In this document: positions 7,475-15,415 of the stretch, piece by piece
Layout: each line of letters begins with the position of its first letter
Position numbering within the stretch: position 1 is the first letter of the stretch
Assembly: GCF_009818105.1 (NCBI RefSeq)
Contig: NZ_CP046564.1
Location: 4,340,001 to 4,404,000 of the forward strand
DNA length: 64,000 nt
From: Bacillus sp. N1-1
GTDB lineage: Bacteria; Bacillota; Bacilli; Bacillales; Guptibacillaceae
Reading direction: 5' to 3'
Program-made: the position numbers and the translations under genes
The notes under the pieces: generated by a model
Seen by the model: only the letters and a program-made list of their open reading frames with translations
Database searches by the model: none
What the model was told of the DNA's origin: nothing

Positions 7475-9469
7475 TTAAGCATTCGCAACTTCTTTTTTCT
7501 GATCTTGCTTAATCAACAATTGAAGTGCAAGGAGGGCAATAAAGAGTCCAAGTCCAATAAGGTCTGTTGAGCCTTCCGGATAGATCAGCATAACGCCTGC
7601 CGCTACAGCTGCGATCCGCTCAACAATATGTGTGCGACGGTACCAGTAACCGATCATACCTGCGCCAATACTGATCATACCTGTTAAGGACGTAAATAGA
7701 ACCCAGAGAAGGCTTTGCCACGTCGTATCAATCATCATGAGCTCAGGTGAGAGCACGAAAATGTATGGAATGATAAACGCGGCGATCGCGAGCTTGGCGG
7801 ATTGCACCCCTGTTTTAAGAGGCTCTCCCCCCGACACCCCCGCTGCCGCAAATGCAGCCAGCGCAACCGGCGGTGTAATGTCAGCTACAATTCCGAAATA
7901 GAACACAAACATATGCGCTGAAAGCTCAGGTACAGATAACACGATTAAAGCCGGAGCCGCAATCGTCGATGTAATCACATAGTTTGCCGTCGTCGGCGAT
8001 CCCATTCCGAGAATTAGGGAGGCAATCATTGTGAAGAAAAGCGTGAGCAGCAAGTTTTCCCCCGAAAGAGAAACGAGGCTATTCGCAAGCTTTAACCCGA
8101 GTCCGGTAAGCGTAACGACACCAACAATCATACCCGCTGCAGCCGTTGCTGCCGCTACGCCCAGAGCCGTTCGCGCACCGTTCGCAAGAGCATCAATAAA
8201 ATCACCAATTCCCATACGCGTTTCTTTATTAATCGCTCCTACAATAATGGCAGATAAGATCGCATAAAGAGCGGCACGCGTGACGGACGTACCTGACATT
8301 AAGAAGAAGATAACAGCGACGATTGGAAAAAGAAGATAAATCCGAGCGAGCACGGCTTTTCGGTTTGGCATTTCATCTTCCGTTAATCCTCGTAACCCAA
8401 TCCTCTTTGCTTCAAAATGAGTCATAATCCATATTCCTGTAAAATAAAGCAAGGCAGGAATCGTGGCCGCTTTCGCAATTTCCCAGTACGTAATGCCTCC
8501 GATAAATTCCACCATAAGGAACGCCGCAGCGCCCATAATCGGTGGCATGAGCTGACCACCTGTCGAAGCCGCTGCCTCAACACCACCAGCGAACTCTTTT
8601 CGATAACCGAGTCGCTTCATCATTGGGATTGTAAACGAGCCAGACGTAACAACGTTCGCAACCGAGCTTCCGCTAATTGTTCCCTGAAGCGCACTTGAGA
8701 AGATCGCTACTTTTGCAGGGCCACCAACACGTTTGCCTGCAATAACTAAGGCGAGATCATTGAAATATTGCCCAACCCCCGTTTTGACGAGAAAAGCGCC
8801 AAAGAGGAGGAAGAGGAAAATGAAGGTTGAAGACACCCCGAGCGGCGTTCCTAGAATCCCTTCTGTTGTATAGTACATGGAGCGAATAATTCGGTCGATG
8901 CTTAACCCGCGATGCTGTAGAAATCCAGGCATATATGGGCCAAGGTAAGCATAAAGCAAAAAGATTGATGTAATGATCGTAATCGGCAAGCCTACAACGC
9001 GGCGAGTTGCTTCTAACACAAGTACAATCGCAAGAAAGCCGACGATTAAATCGAGCGTTGTTAAACGCCCAACTCTGAAAACAAGTTCTTCAAAGTTTAG
9101 CGGCCAGTACATTCCCACGTACACGCCAATAATCGCAAGAAGTCCATCGTACCAGGCTACCTGAAATCTTCCTTTTGTTTTATCGCGTAGCTTCTTTTTG
9201 GAAGCTGGAAATAAAAGAAAAATAAGTCCGAGCGCAAATGCTAAGTGAATGGAGCGCTGTAGCTGGGCTGTAAAAACGCCAAATATGGCCGTATAAAGCT
9301 GGAATACAGAGAAACCTACAAGCCCGGCAAGAGCGATCCATCCAATGATACCCGTCAGCCTTCGATGCCCTGCTTCAGGATCGAATTTCGCCATTAGTTC
9401 CTGCGTTTGTTCGTCTGTCATCTGATCCTTATCTTCCTTCGTTTTCGGAGGCTGATCTTTCTCACTCAA
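7475..9469 (-). CDS. TRAP transporter fused permease (4TM/12TM, TAXI type)
   Basis: Inner-membrane permease of 664 residues combining the small (DctQ-like) and large (DctM-like) subunits of a tripartite ATP-independent transporter. There are about four N-terminal helices (50-160), then the DctM domain with the SALQGTISGSSVANVV and GGQLMPPIMGAAAFLMVE motifs (about 255-320) and a repeat-like GMGSPTTANYVI (about 490). It works with the lipoprotein encoded at 10052-11026. Substrate is unknown; TAXI systems carry dicarboxylates or amino acids in the few studied cases. The start overlaps the DUF1850 gene end by 8 bp, which indicates translational coupling. Confidence 0.92.
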   Translation of the reverse strand: MSEKDQPPKTKEDKDQMTDEQTQELMAKFDPEAGHRRLTGIIGWIALAGLVGFSVFQLYTAIFGVFTAQLQRSIHLAFALGLIFLLFPASKKKLRDKTKGRFQVAWYDGLLAIIGVYVGMYWPLNFEELVFRVGRLTTLDLIVGFLAIVLVLEATRRVVGLPITIITSIFLLYAYLGPYMPGFLQHRGLSIDRIIRSMYYTTEGILGTPLGVSSTFIFLFLLFGAFLVKTGVGQYFNDLALVIAGKRVGGPAKVAIFSSALQGTISGSSVANVVTSGSFTIPMMKRLGYRKEFAGGVEAAASTGGQLMPPIMGAAAFLMVEFIGGITYWEIAKAATIPALLYFTGIWIMTHFEAKRIGLRGLTEDEMPNRKAVLARIYLLFPIVAVIFFLMSGTSVTRAALYAILSAIIVGAINKETRMGIGDFIDALANGARTALGVAAATAAAGMIVGVVTLTGLGLKLANSLVSLSGENLLLTLFFTMIASLILGMGSPTTANYVITSTIAAPALIVLSVPELSAHMFVFYFGIVADITPPVALAAFAAAGVSGGEPLKTGVQSAKLAIAAFIIPYIFVLSPELMMIDTTWQSLLWVLFTSLTGMISIGAGMIGYWYRRTHIVERIAAVAAGVMLIYPEGSTDLIGLGLFIALLALQLLIKQDQKKEVANA

Positions 9470-10016
9470 GTACGTTCACTCCTTTCATCCACTGCCATAA
9501 ACTAATATTTTCTGATTCAAGATGAAGCCATGACCCTGGTTCAATAATCCGACTTAATTCAATTTCTTTATCTTGAACAAGAAGGACGTGGTTAGCTACA
9601 ACCTGCCCCGTTCTTAGGTCAATAAACGGAAACTTCCGGTTCATATCTTTGATTTTATAGCCATCTTCATCTTGGACAAAGCGTTCTCCAGCGTCTGCAT
9701 GAGAAGGCATTCCGATCGCGAAATTCTCATATGCCAGTTCATACTGCACGATTTCACCTGATTCCGATACATAATACGATTCCTGCACCGGGGTTTTGTG
9801 AACGGAGTGGGTGTAGCGAATGTCAAAATTCGCTGGATCATCTTCAAATGGCACATACGCAATTACTTTGCCGGACTCTCCTTTTTCAAGAGCCACTACA
9901 GGAAAAAACGGATAAAGAAAAACGATTAAGATGAGTACAATGGCGGTCGACGTTTGATAAATAAATTGTTTTGTTGAATCAGAAGGTTTCATCGTAAGAA
10001 GACGCAGGCTTTTCAC
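9462..10016 (-). CDS. DUF1850 domain-containing protein, TRAP-associated
   Basis: A 184-residue protein with one N-terminal membrane anchor (about 19-42) and an extracytoplasmic DUF1850 domain (RYTHSVHKTPVQESY, about 67-81). DUF1850 genes commonly sit between TAXI binding protein and fused permease, as here, so an accessory role in that transporter is inferred. The start is uncertain: the longest form uses a GTG at 10016 that is buried in a hairpin, and an ATG at 9992 (MKPSDSTKQ) lies just past it; neither has a good ribosome site. Confidence 0.8.
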   Translation of the reverse strand: MKSLRLLTMKPSDSTKQFIYQTSTAIVLILIVFLYPFFPVVALEKGESGKVIAYVPFEDDPANFDIRYTHSVHKTPVQESYYVSESGEIVQYELAYENFAIGMPSHADAGERFVQDEDGYKIKDMNRKFPFIDLRTGQVVANHVLLVQDKEIELSRIIEPGSWLHLESENISLWQWMKGVNVLE

Positions 10017-10023
10017 CTGCGTC
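10001..10023 (-). promoter_or_regulatory. Intercistronic stem-loop between TAXI lipoprotein and DUF1850 genes
   Basis: GACGCAGG (10001-10008) pairs with CCTGCGTC (10016-10023) and is followed on the minus strand only by TTCTTAC. It is therefore a leaky terminator or RNA-stability element that could lower permease relative to binding-protein expression. It also covers the GTG candidate start. Confidence 0.5.
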
Positions 10024-10051
10024 CATCACATCCTTTTTTGTAAATTCCTAC

Positions 10052-11026
10052 TTACTCGACACCTTTTTCATCAAAATATTTCTTTGCACCTGGATGAAGA
10101 TCAATGCCAACACCCTCTAGTGCGGAATCAGCTGTAATGAACTCCCCTTTTGCGTGCGTAATTTTATCAGAGTTATCAAAGATCGCTTTCGTTACTTGAT
10201 ACACATAATCTTCATCAAGATCTGAACGAGCGACAAGCATTGCAAGAACGGCAACTGTTTTTACATCGCTCTCAAGGCCATAAGTTCCGCTTTTCACCGT
10301 ATCTTCAGCATAGTACGGGTGCTCTTCAATCAGCTTATCGATTTTATCCTGTTCGATTGGTAGGATTGTCACCTGCTTTTGTGCAGATAATCCTTCGACT
10401 GCGCCTGTTGGTGTACCTGACGTAATAAAGGCAGCGTCGATTGTACCGTCTTGAATACCTTCTGTTGACTCATCGAATGCAAGGTGTTGCGCATCGATAT
10501 CATCCATTGTAATATCATGAGCTGCGAGCACTTGCTCCGCATTCGCATATGTTCCACTTCCTGGCGCCCCGACGGATACTTTCTTTCCTTTTAATTCATC
10601 TACAGAGGCAATACCGCTTTCCTCAAGCGTTACGATCTGAATCGTTTCAGGATAAAGCGTTCCAATTGCCTGGATATTGTCTACTTTTCCATCTTCAAAC
10701 ATCAGTTCACCGTTTGTTGCATAAGCTGCGATATCTGTCTGCGTAAACGCAACGTCTGCATCGCCATCCTGGAGAATCTGCATGTTTTCAACAGAAGCAC
10801 CAGAGGACTGAGCATTTGCACTTTCAATATCTGTTTCATCTTGAATAATATTTGCAAGCTCACCACCTAGAGGAAAATAAGTTCCTCCCGTGCCACCAGT
10901 TAATAAACTTAGCTCTGAAGGGGATCCGTTCGCTTCTCCTTCTGAATCAGACCCTCCACAAGCACCGAGTATCATTGCCATCGATAGTACGACGACAAAC
11001 AAACTCATCAACTTTTTCTTTCCCAT
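10052..11026 (-). CDS. TAXI family TRAP transporter solute-binding lipoprotein
   Basis: Extracytoplasmic substrate-binding component of the TRAP transporter, 324 residues. The signal peptide ends in lipobox ILGACGGS, so it is predicted to be lipid-anchored. TAXI-family landmarks are TGGTGGTYFPLGGELA near the mature N-terminus and SSGASVENMQILQDGDADVA. The ATG at 11026 is chosen because GAAGGGGGAG precedes it at 6-7 nt; a TTG 18 bp further up has no ribosome site. It is first gene of the operon, followed by DUF1850 and permease. Confidence 0.92.
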   Translation of the reverse strand: MGKKKLMSLFVVVLSMAMILGACGGSDSEGEANGSPSELSLLTGGTGGTYFPLGGELANIIQDETDIESANAQSSGASVENMQILQDGDADVAFTQTDIAAYATNGELMFEDGKVDNIQAIGTLYPETIQIVTLEESGIASVDELKGKKVSVGAPGSGTYANAEQVLAAHDITMDDIDAQHLAFDESTEGIQDGTIDAAFITSGTPTGAVEGLSAQKQVTILPIEQDKIDKLIEEHPYYAEDTVKSGTYGLESDVKTVAVLAMLVARSDLDEDYVYQVTKAIFDNSDKITHAKGEFITADSALEGVGIDLHPGAKKYFDEKGVE

Positions 11027-11260
11027 GCCATTCTCCCCCTTCAATAATTAGAAAATTTCAAATTTACTATACCATATTGTTCCTGCAATTGGTACAGGCT
11101 GTTCAAGTACAACCCCTCACACTAAATCTGTACTAATACAAAAAAATCCACGTTTCTACTTCATTCGTTTTTTTTCGACTAGAAATCTTGGTTCAAGTCC
11201 TGTCGAAAGAACACGAATTCGCATAAAAACATGGATTACAATTTGTGGTTTTTTATCAAT

Positions 11261-11623
11261 TTAATCAGATATTCCCCAGTTTTGCAGAGTTGCTTGTAGA
11301 ACCATCGTCTCAGGGGTAAAAATAAATGTCCATGGTACAGCTGTGTTCGCTTGCACCGTTAGCTCGTGAGTAAAACGCTTCTCAGCTATAAGCGTATTAT
11401 GTTCAAAATAAGACAGCAAACGGTCTTCGAGCTTCCAGTCATCTCTGCCATTTACGATACAGACAGATGCGAGTAAGTCATTCCGGTGGTTGAACGCAAT
11501 CCGAACCGGAATAAACTGTAACTTGCCCTCTTGTATCGGATGCTTTGCATAAATGTCCTGATACATTTTACGATCGCGCTCCGCAATCGTACGATCCCAC
11601 TTTTCCTCAAAGATCAGCGTCAC
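11261..11623 (-). CDS. SLAP domain-containing protein
   Basis: Soluble 120-residue protein matching the Bacillus SLAP (S-layer-assembly-protein-like) domain: WDRTIAERDR, then LQFIPVRIAFNHRNDLLASV, then TAVPWTFIFTPE. There is no signal peptide or membrane helix. GTG start, with GGGGGG at 6 nt. Its first 17 bp overlap the end of the FUSC-type gene, so the two are co-transcribed. Function is unknown. Confidence 0.72.
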   Translation of the reverse strand: MTLIFEEKWDRTIAERDRKMYQDIYAKHPIQEGKLQFIPVRIAFNHRNDLLASVCIVNGRDDWKLEDRLLSYFEHNTLIAEKRFTHELTVQANTAVPWTFIFTPETMVLQATLQNWGISD

Positions 11624-12668
11624 GTTTATCCCCCCTACTTTTATACCTTTTCTCTTTCGCCTCTAAAACTGACAGATCATCAATCACATCATTTAAAGAT
11701 AGTAATTCAAAAATTACAATCATCTTCCCGGTAAAATGATGGCGAGGATCTGTTGTTTCATCCCTTGTGTCATCCAGATCGTGAAACAACTGATCAAGCT
11801 TTTCAATACTTTCTAAATGCGCTTCAGAGTTCTGTGTTGAAGGGTTATGAAACGCTTTAGAAATGGAACGACCTGCTTCAATAATAATACGATGATCGTC
11901 TTGATCAATTGTATTTTTCGTATCGGTAAACAGCATATTGCCAAGGTGATATAGGATTTTCTGTAAGTATTCGAGTTTTTTTAGAACAACTGAAAAGTTA
12001 CGCACTTCGTGAATGCTGTGCCTGCGATATTTCCACTCTTCTCGCTGATATGAAATCAATTTATACGTTCGTTCAAGATCGCGACTTAATCGCTGGTAAA
12101 CAAGCGTCTGTCTTTTGGCATGCGGAAGATCAATAATAATTTGGTCTAATAAATCACCCGCATTCCGATACAGCCGTTTGACGGCCTGATTGATCATTGT
12201 ATGGAATTTAGGAGGCATCACAAAATAGTTAACGGCCGTTGAAACGACAATACCGATTAACGTCGTACTGAGTCTGCCCACAAAAGAGGTCATATACTCG
12301 CCTGTTGTATCTGGAATCATCGCCACAGCTGTGAGCGTTGCGACGAGCATCCCGTCATCGAGCCCAAGCTTATGACAGGCGATTAGCGTGAAGGTTGCGG
12401 CTAACGCAAATGTGAAGGGCGATTGATGTAAAAAAGATTCAAACAGCATCGCAAATCCAGCGCCGATCGCCGCGGCAGGAAAGCGCACAAGTCCTTTTTT
12501 AATGGAATCAGATGCCGTCGGTTCAACGGTTACAATCGCGGTGATGACCGCAAAAAGAACAGGTAGTCCAAGCGCATCACAAATCCAGGCGGTCAAAAAT
12601 GCCGCCAGTCCTGTTTTTAAAATACGTCCACCAACAAATTTAAATACTTTATGCTTAATGTCTATCAT
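11607..12668 (-). CDS. FUSC/aromatic acid exporter family membrane protein
   Basis: A 353-residue protein with an N-terminal membrane domain of about six helices (15-150: AFLTAWICDALGLPVLFAVI, then TVEPTASDSIKKGLVRFP) and a long soluble helical C-terminal domain (170-350). This is the DUF939/ArAE-type layout seen in B. subtilis YqjA and relatives, thought to export aromatic acids; the substrate here is unproven. No strong ribosome site precedes the ATG. Confidence 0.78.
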   Translation of the reverse strand: MIDIKHKVFKFVGGRILKTGLAAFLTAWICDALGLPVLFAVITAIVTVEPTASDSIKKGLVRFPAAAIGAGFAMLFESFLHQSPFTFALAATFTLIACHKLGLDDGMLVATLTAVAMIPDTTGEYMTSFVGRLSTTLIGIVVSTAVNYFVMPPKFHTMINQAVKRLYRNAGDLLDQIIIDLPHAKRQTLVYQRLSRDLERTYKLISYQREEWKYRRHSIHEVRNFSVVLKKLEYLQKILYHLGNMLFTDTKNTIDQDDHRIIIEAGRSISKAFHNPSTQNSEAHLESIEKLDQLFHDLDDTRDETTDPRHHFTGKMIVIFELLSLNDVIDDLSVLEAKEKRYKSRGDKRDADL

Positions 12669-12773
12669 TCGTATCAGTCCGTTTCTATTCCTTCATTATA
12701 ACGTACGCTCACGGTTTACATGAACCCATTTTCCACTTATTGTGTAATTAATTCAGATAAAAGGAGAGCGGTT

Positions 12774-13397
12774 ATGAAGCAGTATGCTGGCATTGACTTA
12801 TCAGGGCCATCAAATACGAAAGATACGTCACTAGCGATTTTCGAGGGGAACGCTGCGCAACTTTCATTTGTGCAGCTATTTGAAGGCGTTACGGATGAAA
12901 AAATCTATGAGCAATTCAGAGGCAAGAAAGAAGTAACAATAGGAATAGATGCGCCACTTTCCTATCAACCAGGTGGCGGCGATCGTCCATCCGACCGTGC
13001 CCTCAGACAGCGGATTGTGAAAGCCGGGATGCGAAGCGGCTCAATTATGACACCGACGATGACGCGGATGGTGTATTTAACATTAAGAGGGATTTCGCTC
13101 TCCAGAGGTCTTGAAGCGAATGCACATATCGTCGAGGTTCATCCTGGAGCTGCGATTGGATTACGCGCGCGTTTGGAAGCCGTTCTCGCCTACAAAACAG
13201 ACATTAACTCACGCTTTGAGCTAAGAAACTTTCTCGAGAGCGAAGGGATGACCGGAATTCCAGAAGAAGCGCTTCAGTCTACGCACTCTTTTGATGCCTG
13301 CCTGTCCGCGTATGCTGGGTGGAAATGGCAGCAAGGGAAATCGAAATTTTTCTATGAAGCGAAGCCCCCGTTTCACCCATTTGATATGAGTTGTTAA
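12774..13397 (+). CDS. DUF429 domain-containing protein
   Basis: Predicted RNase-H-like-fold protein of 207 residues. It opens with the acidic strand YAGIDLSGPSNTKDTSLAIF and has a second acidic strand TIGIDAPLSY, then RMVYLTLRGISLSR and a closing FDACLSAYAGW, all characteristic of DUF429. The start at 12774 is preferred over an in-frame ATG at 12720 because AAGGAGAG precedes it. The family has a predicted nuclease fold but no confirmed activity. Confidence 0.8.
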   Translation: MKQYAGIDLSGPSNTKDTSLAIFEGNAAQLSFVQLFEGVTDEKIYEQFRGKKEVTIGIDAPLSYQPGGGDRPSDRALRQRIVKAGMRSGSIMTPTMTRMVYLTLRGISLSRGLEANAHIVEVHPGAAIGLRARLEAVLAYKTDINSRFELRNFLESEGMTGIPEEALQSTHSFDACLSAYAGWKWQQGKSKFFYEAKPPFHPFDMSC

Positions 13398-13423
13398 CAT
13401 AAGAAGCTTTAAACATACGAAAA

Positions 13424-13450
13424 AACCCTGCGTACTAGTTACGTAGGGTC
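13424..13450 (-). terminator. Terminator of small membrane protein gene
   Basis: Minus-strand stem ACCCTACGTA / TACGCAGGGT with one mismatch, then six T. The stop codon lies inside the hairpin. Confidence 0.75.
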
Positions 13451-13629
13451 TCATCAAAGACTTTTGGAACGACGTCGCGAACGACAATATAAAATATTCC
13501 TATAAAAAATGCTGTAATTGCCATCGCAAATGAAGGAAACACATCCCATTCACGGTCCATGCCCCATCCACTGAGCATCGCTCCTGAAAACGTGCCAATC
13601 ATATAGCAAAACGGAATCCACCATTTCAT
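13435..13629 (-). CDS. Small two-helix membrane protein
   Basis: Hypothetical 64-residue protein with two hydrophobic segments (about 4-22 and 31-52) and a charged C-terminus (RDVVPKVFDETLRN). The ATG at 13629 has GAGGTGAT at 7 nt; a GTG 12 bp upstream is less well placed. No family is recognised; the shape recalls AtpI/YqzE-like small proteins but is not diagnostic. Confidence 0.62.
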   Translation of the reverse strand: MKWWIPFCYMIGTFSGAMLSGWGMDREWDVFPSFAMAITAFFIGIFYIVVRDVVPKVFDETLRN

Positions 13630-13684
13630 TTTGACTATCACCTCAGAAATGATATACCCCGTTTCGACAATTTACGAACCTTTT

Positions 13685-14158
13685 TTAGAGCATTTCCTCG
13701 ATATCTTCCTTTAGTTCACCCGGCTCAGTCTTAGGTTCATAGCGTTTTACAACCTCACCATTTTGATTTACGAGAAATTTTGTAAAGTTCCAAGGAATAT
13801 CACCGTGTTCAATGCCAGGCGCTTCCTGGGTTAAATATTTGTATAGAGGATGAGCATTTTCGCCGTTCACATTGATTTTAGCGAACATTGGAAAACTGAC
13901 GCCATAGTTTATTGAACAGAATTCCTCAATATCTTCCTTCGATCCAGGTTCCTGCTCGCCAAACTGATTACAGGGAAAACCGAGAATTTCAAACGGCTTG
14001 TCTTCAAGAGATGTATATAGTTCCTGAAGCCCTTCGTATTGCGGTGTTAATCCACATTTGCTTGCCGTATTAACAATAAGAAGAACCTTTCCGCTATATT
14101 CTGAAAGCGGCATTTCTTTCCCTTGAAGCGTTTCTGCAGTGAATGAATGGACACTCAT
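13685..14158 (-). CDS. Glutathione peroxidase-like thiol peroxidase
   Basis: Reduces peroxides, most likely with thioredoxin as in other bacterial cysteine GPx enzymes. The length of 157 residues matches B. subtilis BsaA (160). Peroxidatic Cys35 sits in NTASKCGLTPQ, followed by FPCNQFGEQEP with the Gln partner, and the WNFTKFLV motif carries the catalytic Trp/Asn. The ATG follows TAGGAGGGGTAAC. Monocistronic. Confidence 0.93.
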   Translation of the reverse strand: MSVHSFTAETLQGKEMPLSEYSGKVLLIVNTASKCGLTPQYEGLQELYTSLEDKPFEILGFPCNQFGEQEPGSKEDIEEFCSINYGVSFPMFAKINVNGENAHPLYKYLTQEAPGIEHGDIPWNFTKFLVNQNGEVVKRYEPKTEPGELKEDIEEML

Positions 14159-14221
14159 GTTACCCCTCCTAGTAATTGTCTCACCCCACTTTTATCATAG
14201 TTCTGAATAGAGTGCTAGCAT

Positions 14222-15268
14222 TTAGCGCGCTCGAGCAATGATTCCATTATGCACCTTAATATAGCCGTGCCTAACAATATCCATCCCGTTCTCATAAGCA
14301 TAGAGCCCCATCTGACGGATATCCATAAGCTCACGATACGTATGATTCATCATATCTGCCATGACGTGATAATAAATACGCGACTTCATCTGGTTGCGAG
14401 GCGTCGTCATGATCACATACCCATTATCCTTCACAAACTTCCGATGCCAGTCTAGTATCGCTGGTTTATGCTCATCAGGTACATGCTCAAGCAAACCAAC
14501 GCTCAACACAATATCAAACTCTTTATGAAAATCGAGGTCGCGGATATCTTTTACAAGATAGCTAATATTCATCTGATCTTTGTACCAAACTTTTGGCCCG
14601 CCGGTTTGTGGATTTGTACCGAGAAAAGGATACGAATTTGGAAAATGACCAAAACGATCCGTTTTACAAAAAGCATCATAGTCGACCATGACAACTTCTC
14701 CACCTGGATACATCGCATGAAGCTGCATCGCCTCATATCCTTCCGCAGCGCCAAGAAAGAGAATACGAGGGTTTTTCACATCAAGCCCTTCAAAAAGAGC
14801 CCGCTTTCCTCTCGGATCCCAGATTCCATCTTCAATTCGGTGCACATAGTTCCAAAGAGACAGGCGAACCATCTCCCCTAGCCCATGCTTCACATCGCGT
14901 AGATGAAAGCCTTTGAAACTATCTTTTAGAGACGTTTTTAACCGCTGCTGTTCAGCTGGAACATCCTGCATGAAAAGGTTATGGAACGAGCGGTTAAAGT
15001 ACTCCCAAGACGTTTTGACCGGCATATCCTGCTCATGCTCCGCTTCCCAATCTTTCCGTTCTTTTGCAAGCTTCTTTACTTCAAATGGCCTTCCTACCTG
15101 TTTCCATGACAGTTCTGACCAGTCACGAACAACATTGGCATTTACAAAACGATCCAACTGTTCATTACGAGGATTTCTTAAATCAACGCGATAGCTTGGC
15201 ATGAGCGCTGTGTACTCAAAGTCCTGTTCAGAAAAAGGGTGTTCGGGCGTTATTGAAGCAAGTTCCAA
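14222..15268 (-). CDS. SAM-dependent methyltransferase (class I)
   Basis: Protein of about 348 residues. The N-terminal 150 residues are family-specific and unrecognised. The Rossmann methyltransferase core starts at ILFLGAAEGYEAMQLH (motif I), then VVMVDYD (acidic residue binding the ribose), DIVLSVGLLEHVPDE (motif IV/post-I) and YVIMTTPRNQ. The acceptor is unknown. A TTG at 15268 with GGGGAG at 8 nt is preferred; a GTG at 15277 overlaps that ribosome site. Confidence 0.78.
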   Translation of the reverse strand: MELASITPEHPFSEQDFEYTALMPSYRVDLRNPRNEQLDRFVNANVVRDWSELSWKQVGRPFEVKKLAKERKDWEAEHEQDMPVKTSWEYFNRSFHNLFMQDVPAEQQRLKTSLKDSFKGFHLRDVKHGLGEMVRLSLWNYVHRIEDGIWDPRGKRALFEGLDVKNPRILFLGAAEGYEAMQLHAMYPGGEVVMVDYDAFCKTDRFGHFPNSYPFLGTNPQTGGPKVWYKDQMNISYLVKDIRDLDFHKEFDIVLSVGLLEHVPDEHKPAILDWHRKFVKDNGYVIMTTPRNQMKSRIYYHVMADMMNHTYRELMDIRQMGLYAYENGMDIVRHGYIKVHNGIIARAR

Positions 15269-15302
15269 TTGCGTCACTCCCCAGTTTTTATTTATTTTCT
15301 CA

Positions 15303-15316
15303 CGGAAGCGCTTTCA
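15303..15316. promoter_or_regulatory. Possible CcpA (cre) site
   Basis: The minus-strand sequence TGAAAGCGCTTCCG matches most of the cre consensus TGWNANCGNTNWCA. It lies between the divergent methyltransferase and radical-SAM genes. Weak. Confidence 0.3.
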
Positions 15317-15415
15317 TTACAAATATTTCGCGAATTATCAGATGTATTTTTCTTAAGAAAAGAACCCATTCTGGTGATATAATAAGAAGATTAACAATGC
15401 AGGAGTTGGAAAATA

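Noticed and set aside
8417..8698. 93-residue plus-strand ORF opposite the TRAP permease
   Set aside because: Shadow of the permease gene in another frame: no ribosome site, low-complexity translation, and the permease frame is full length with conserved motifs.
11180..11215. GGTTCAAGTCC resembling the T-arm of a tRNA upstream of the TAXI lipoprotein gene
   Set aside because: Only two of five T-stem pairs form, and no anticodon arm, D-arm or acceptor stem flanks it.
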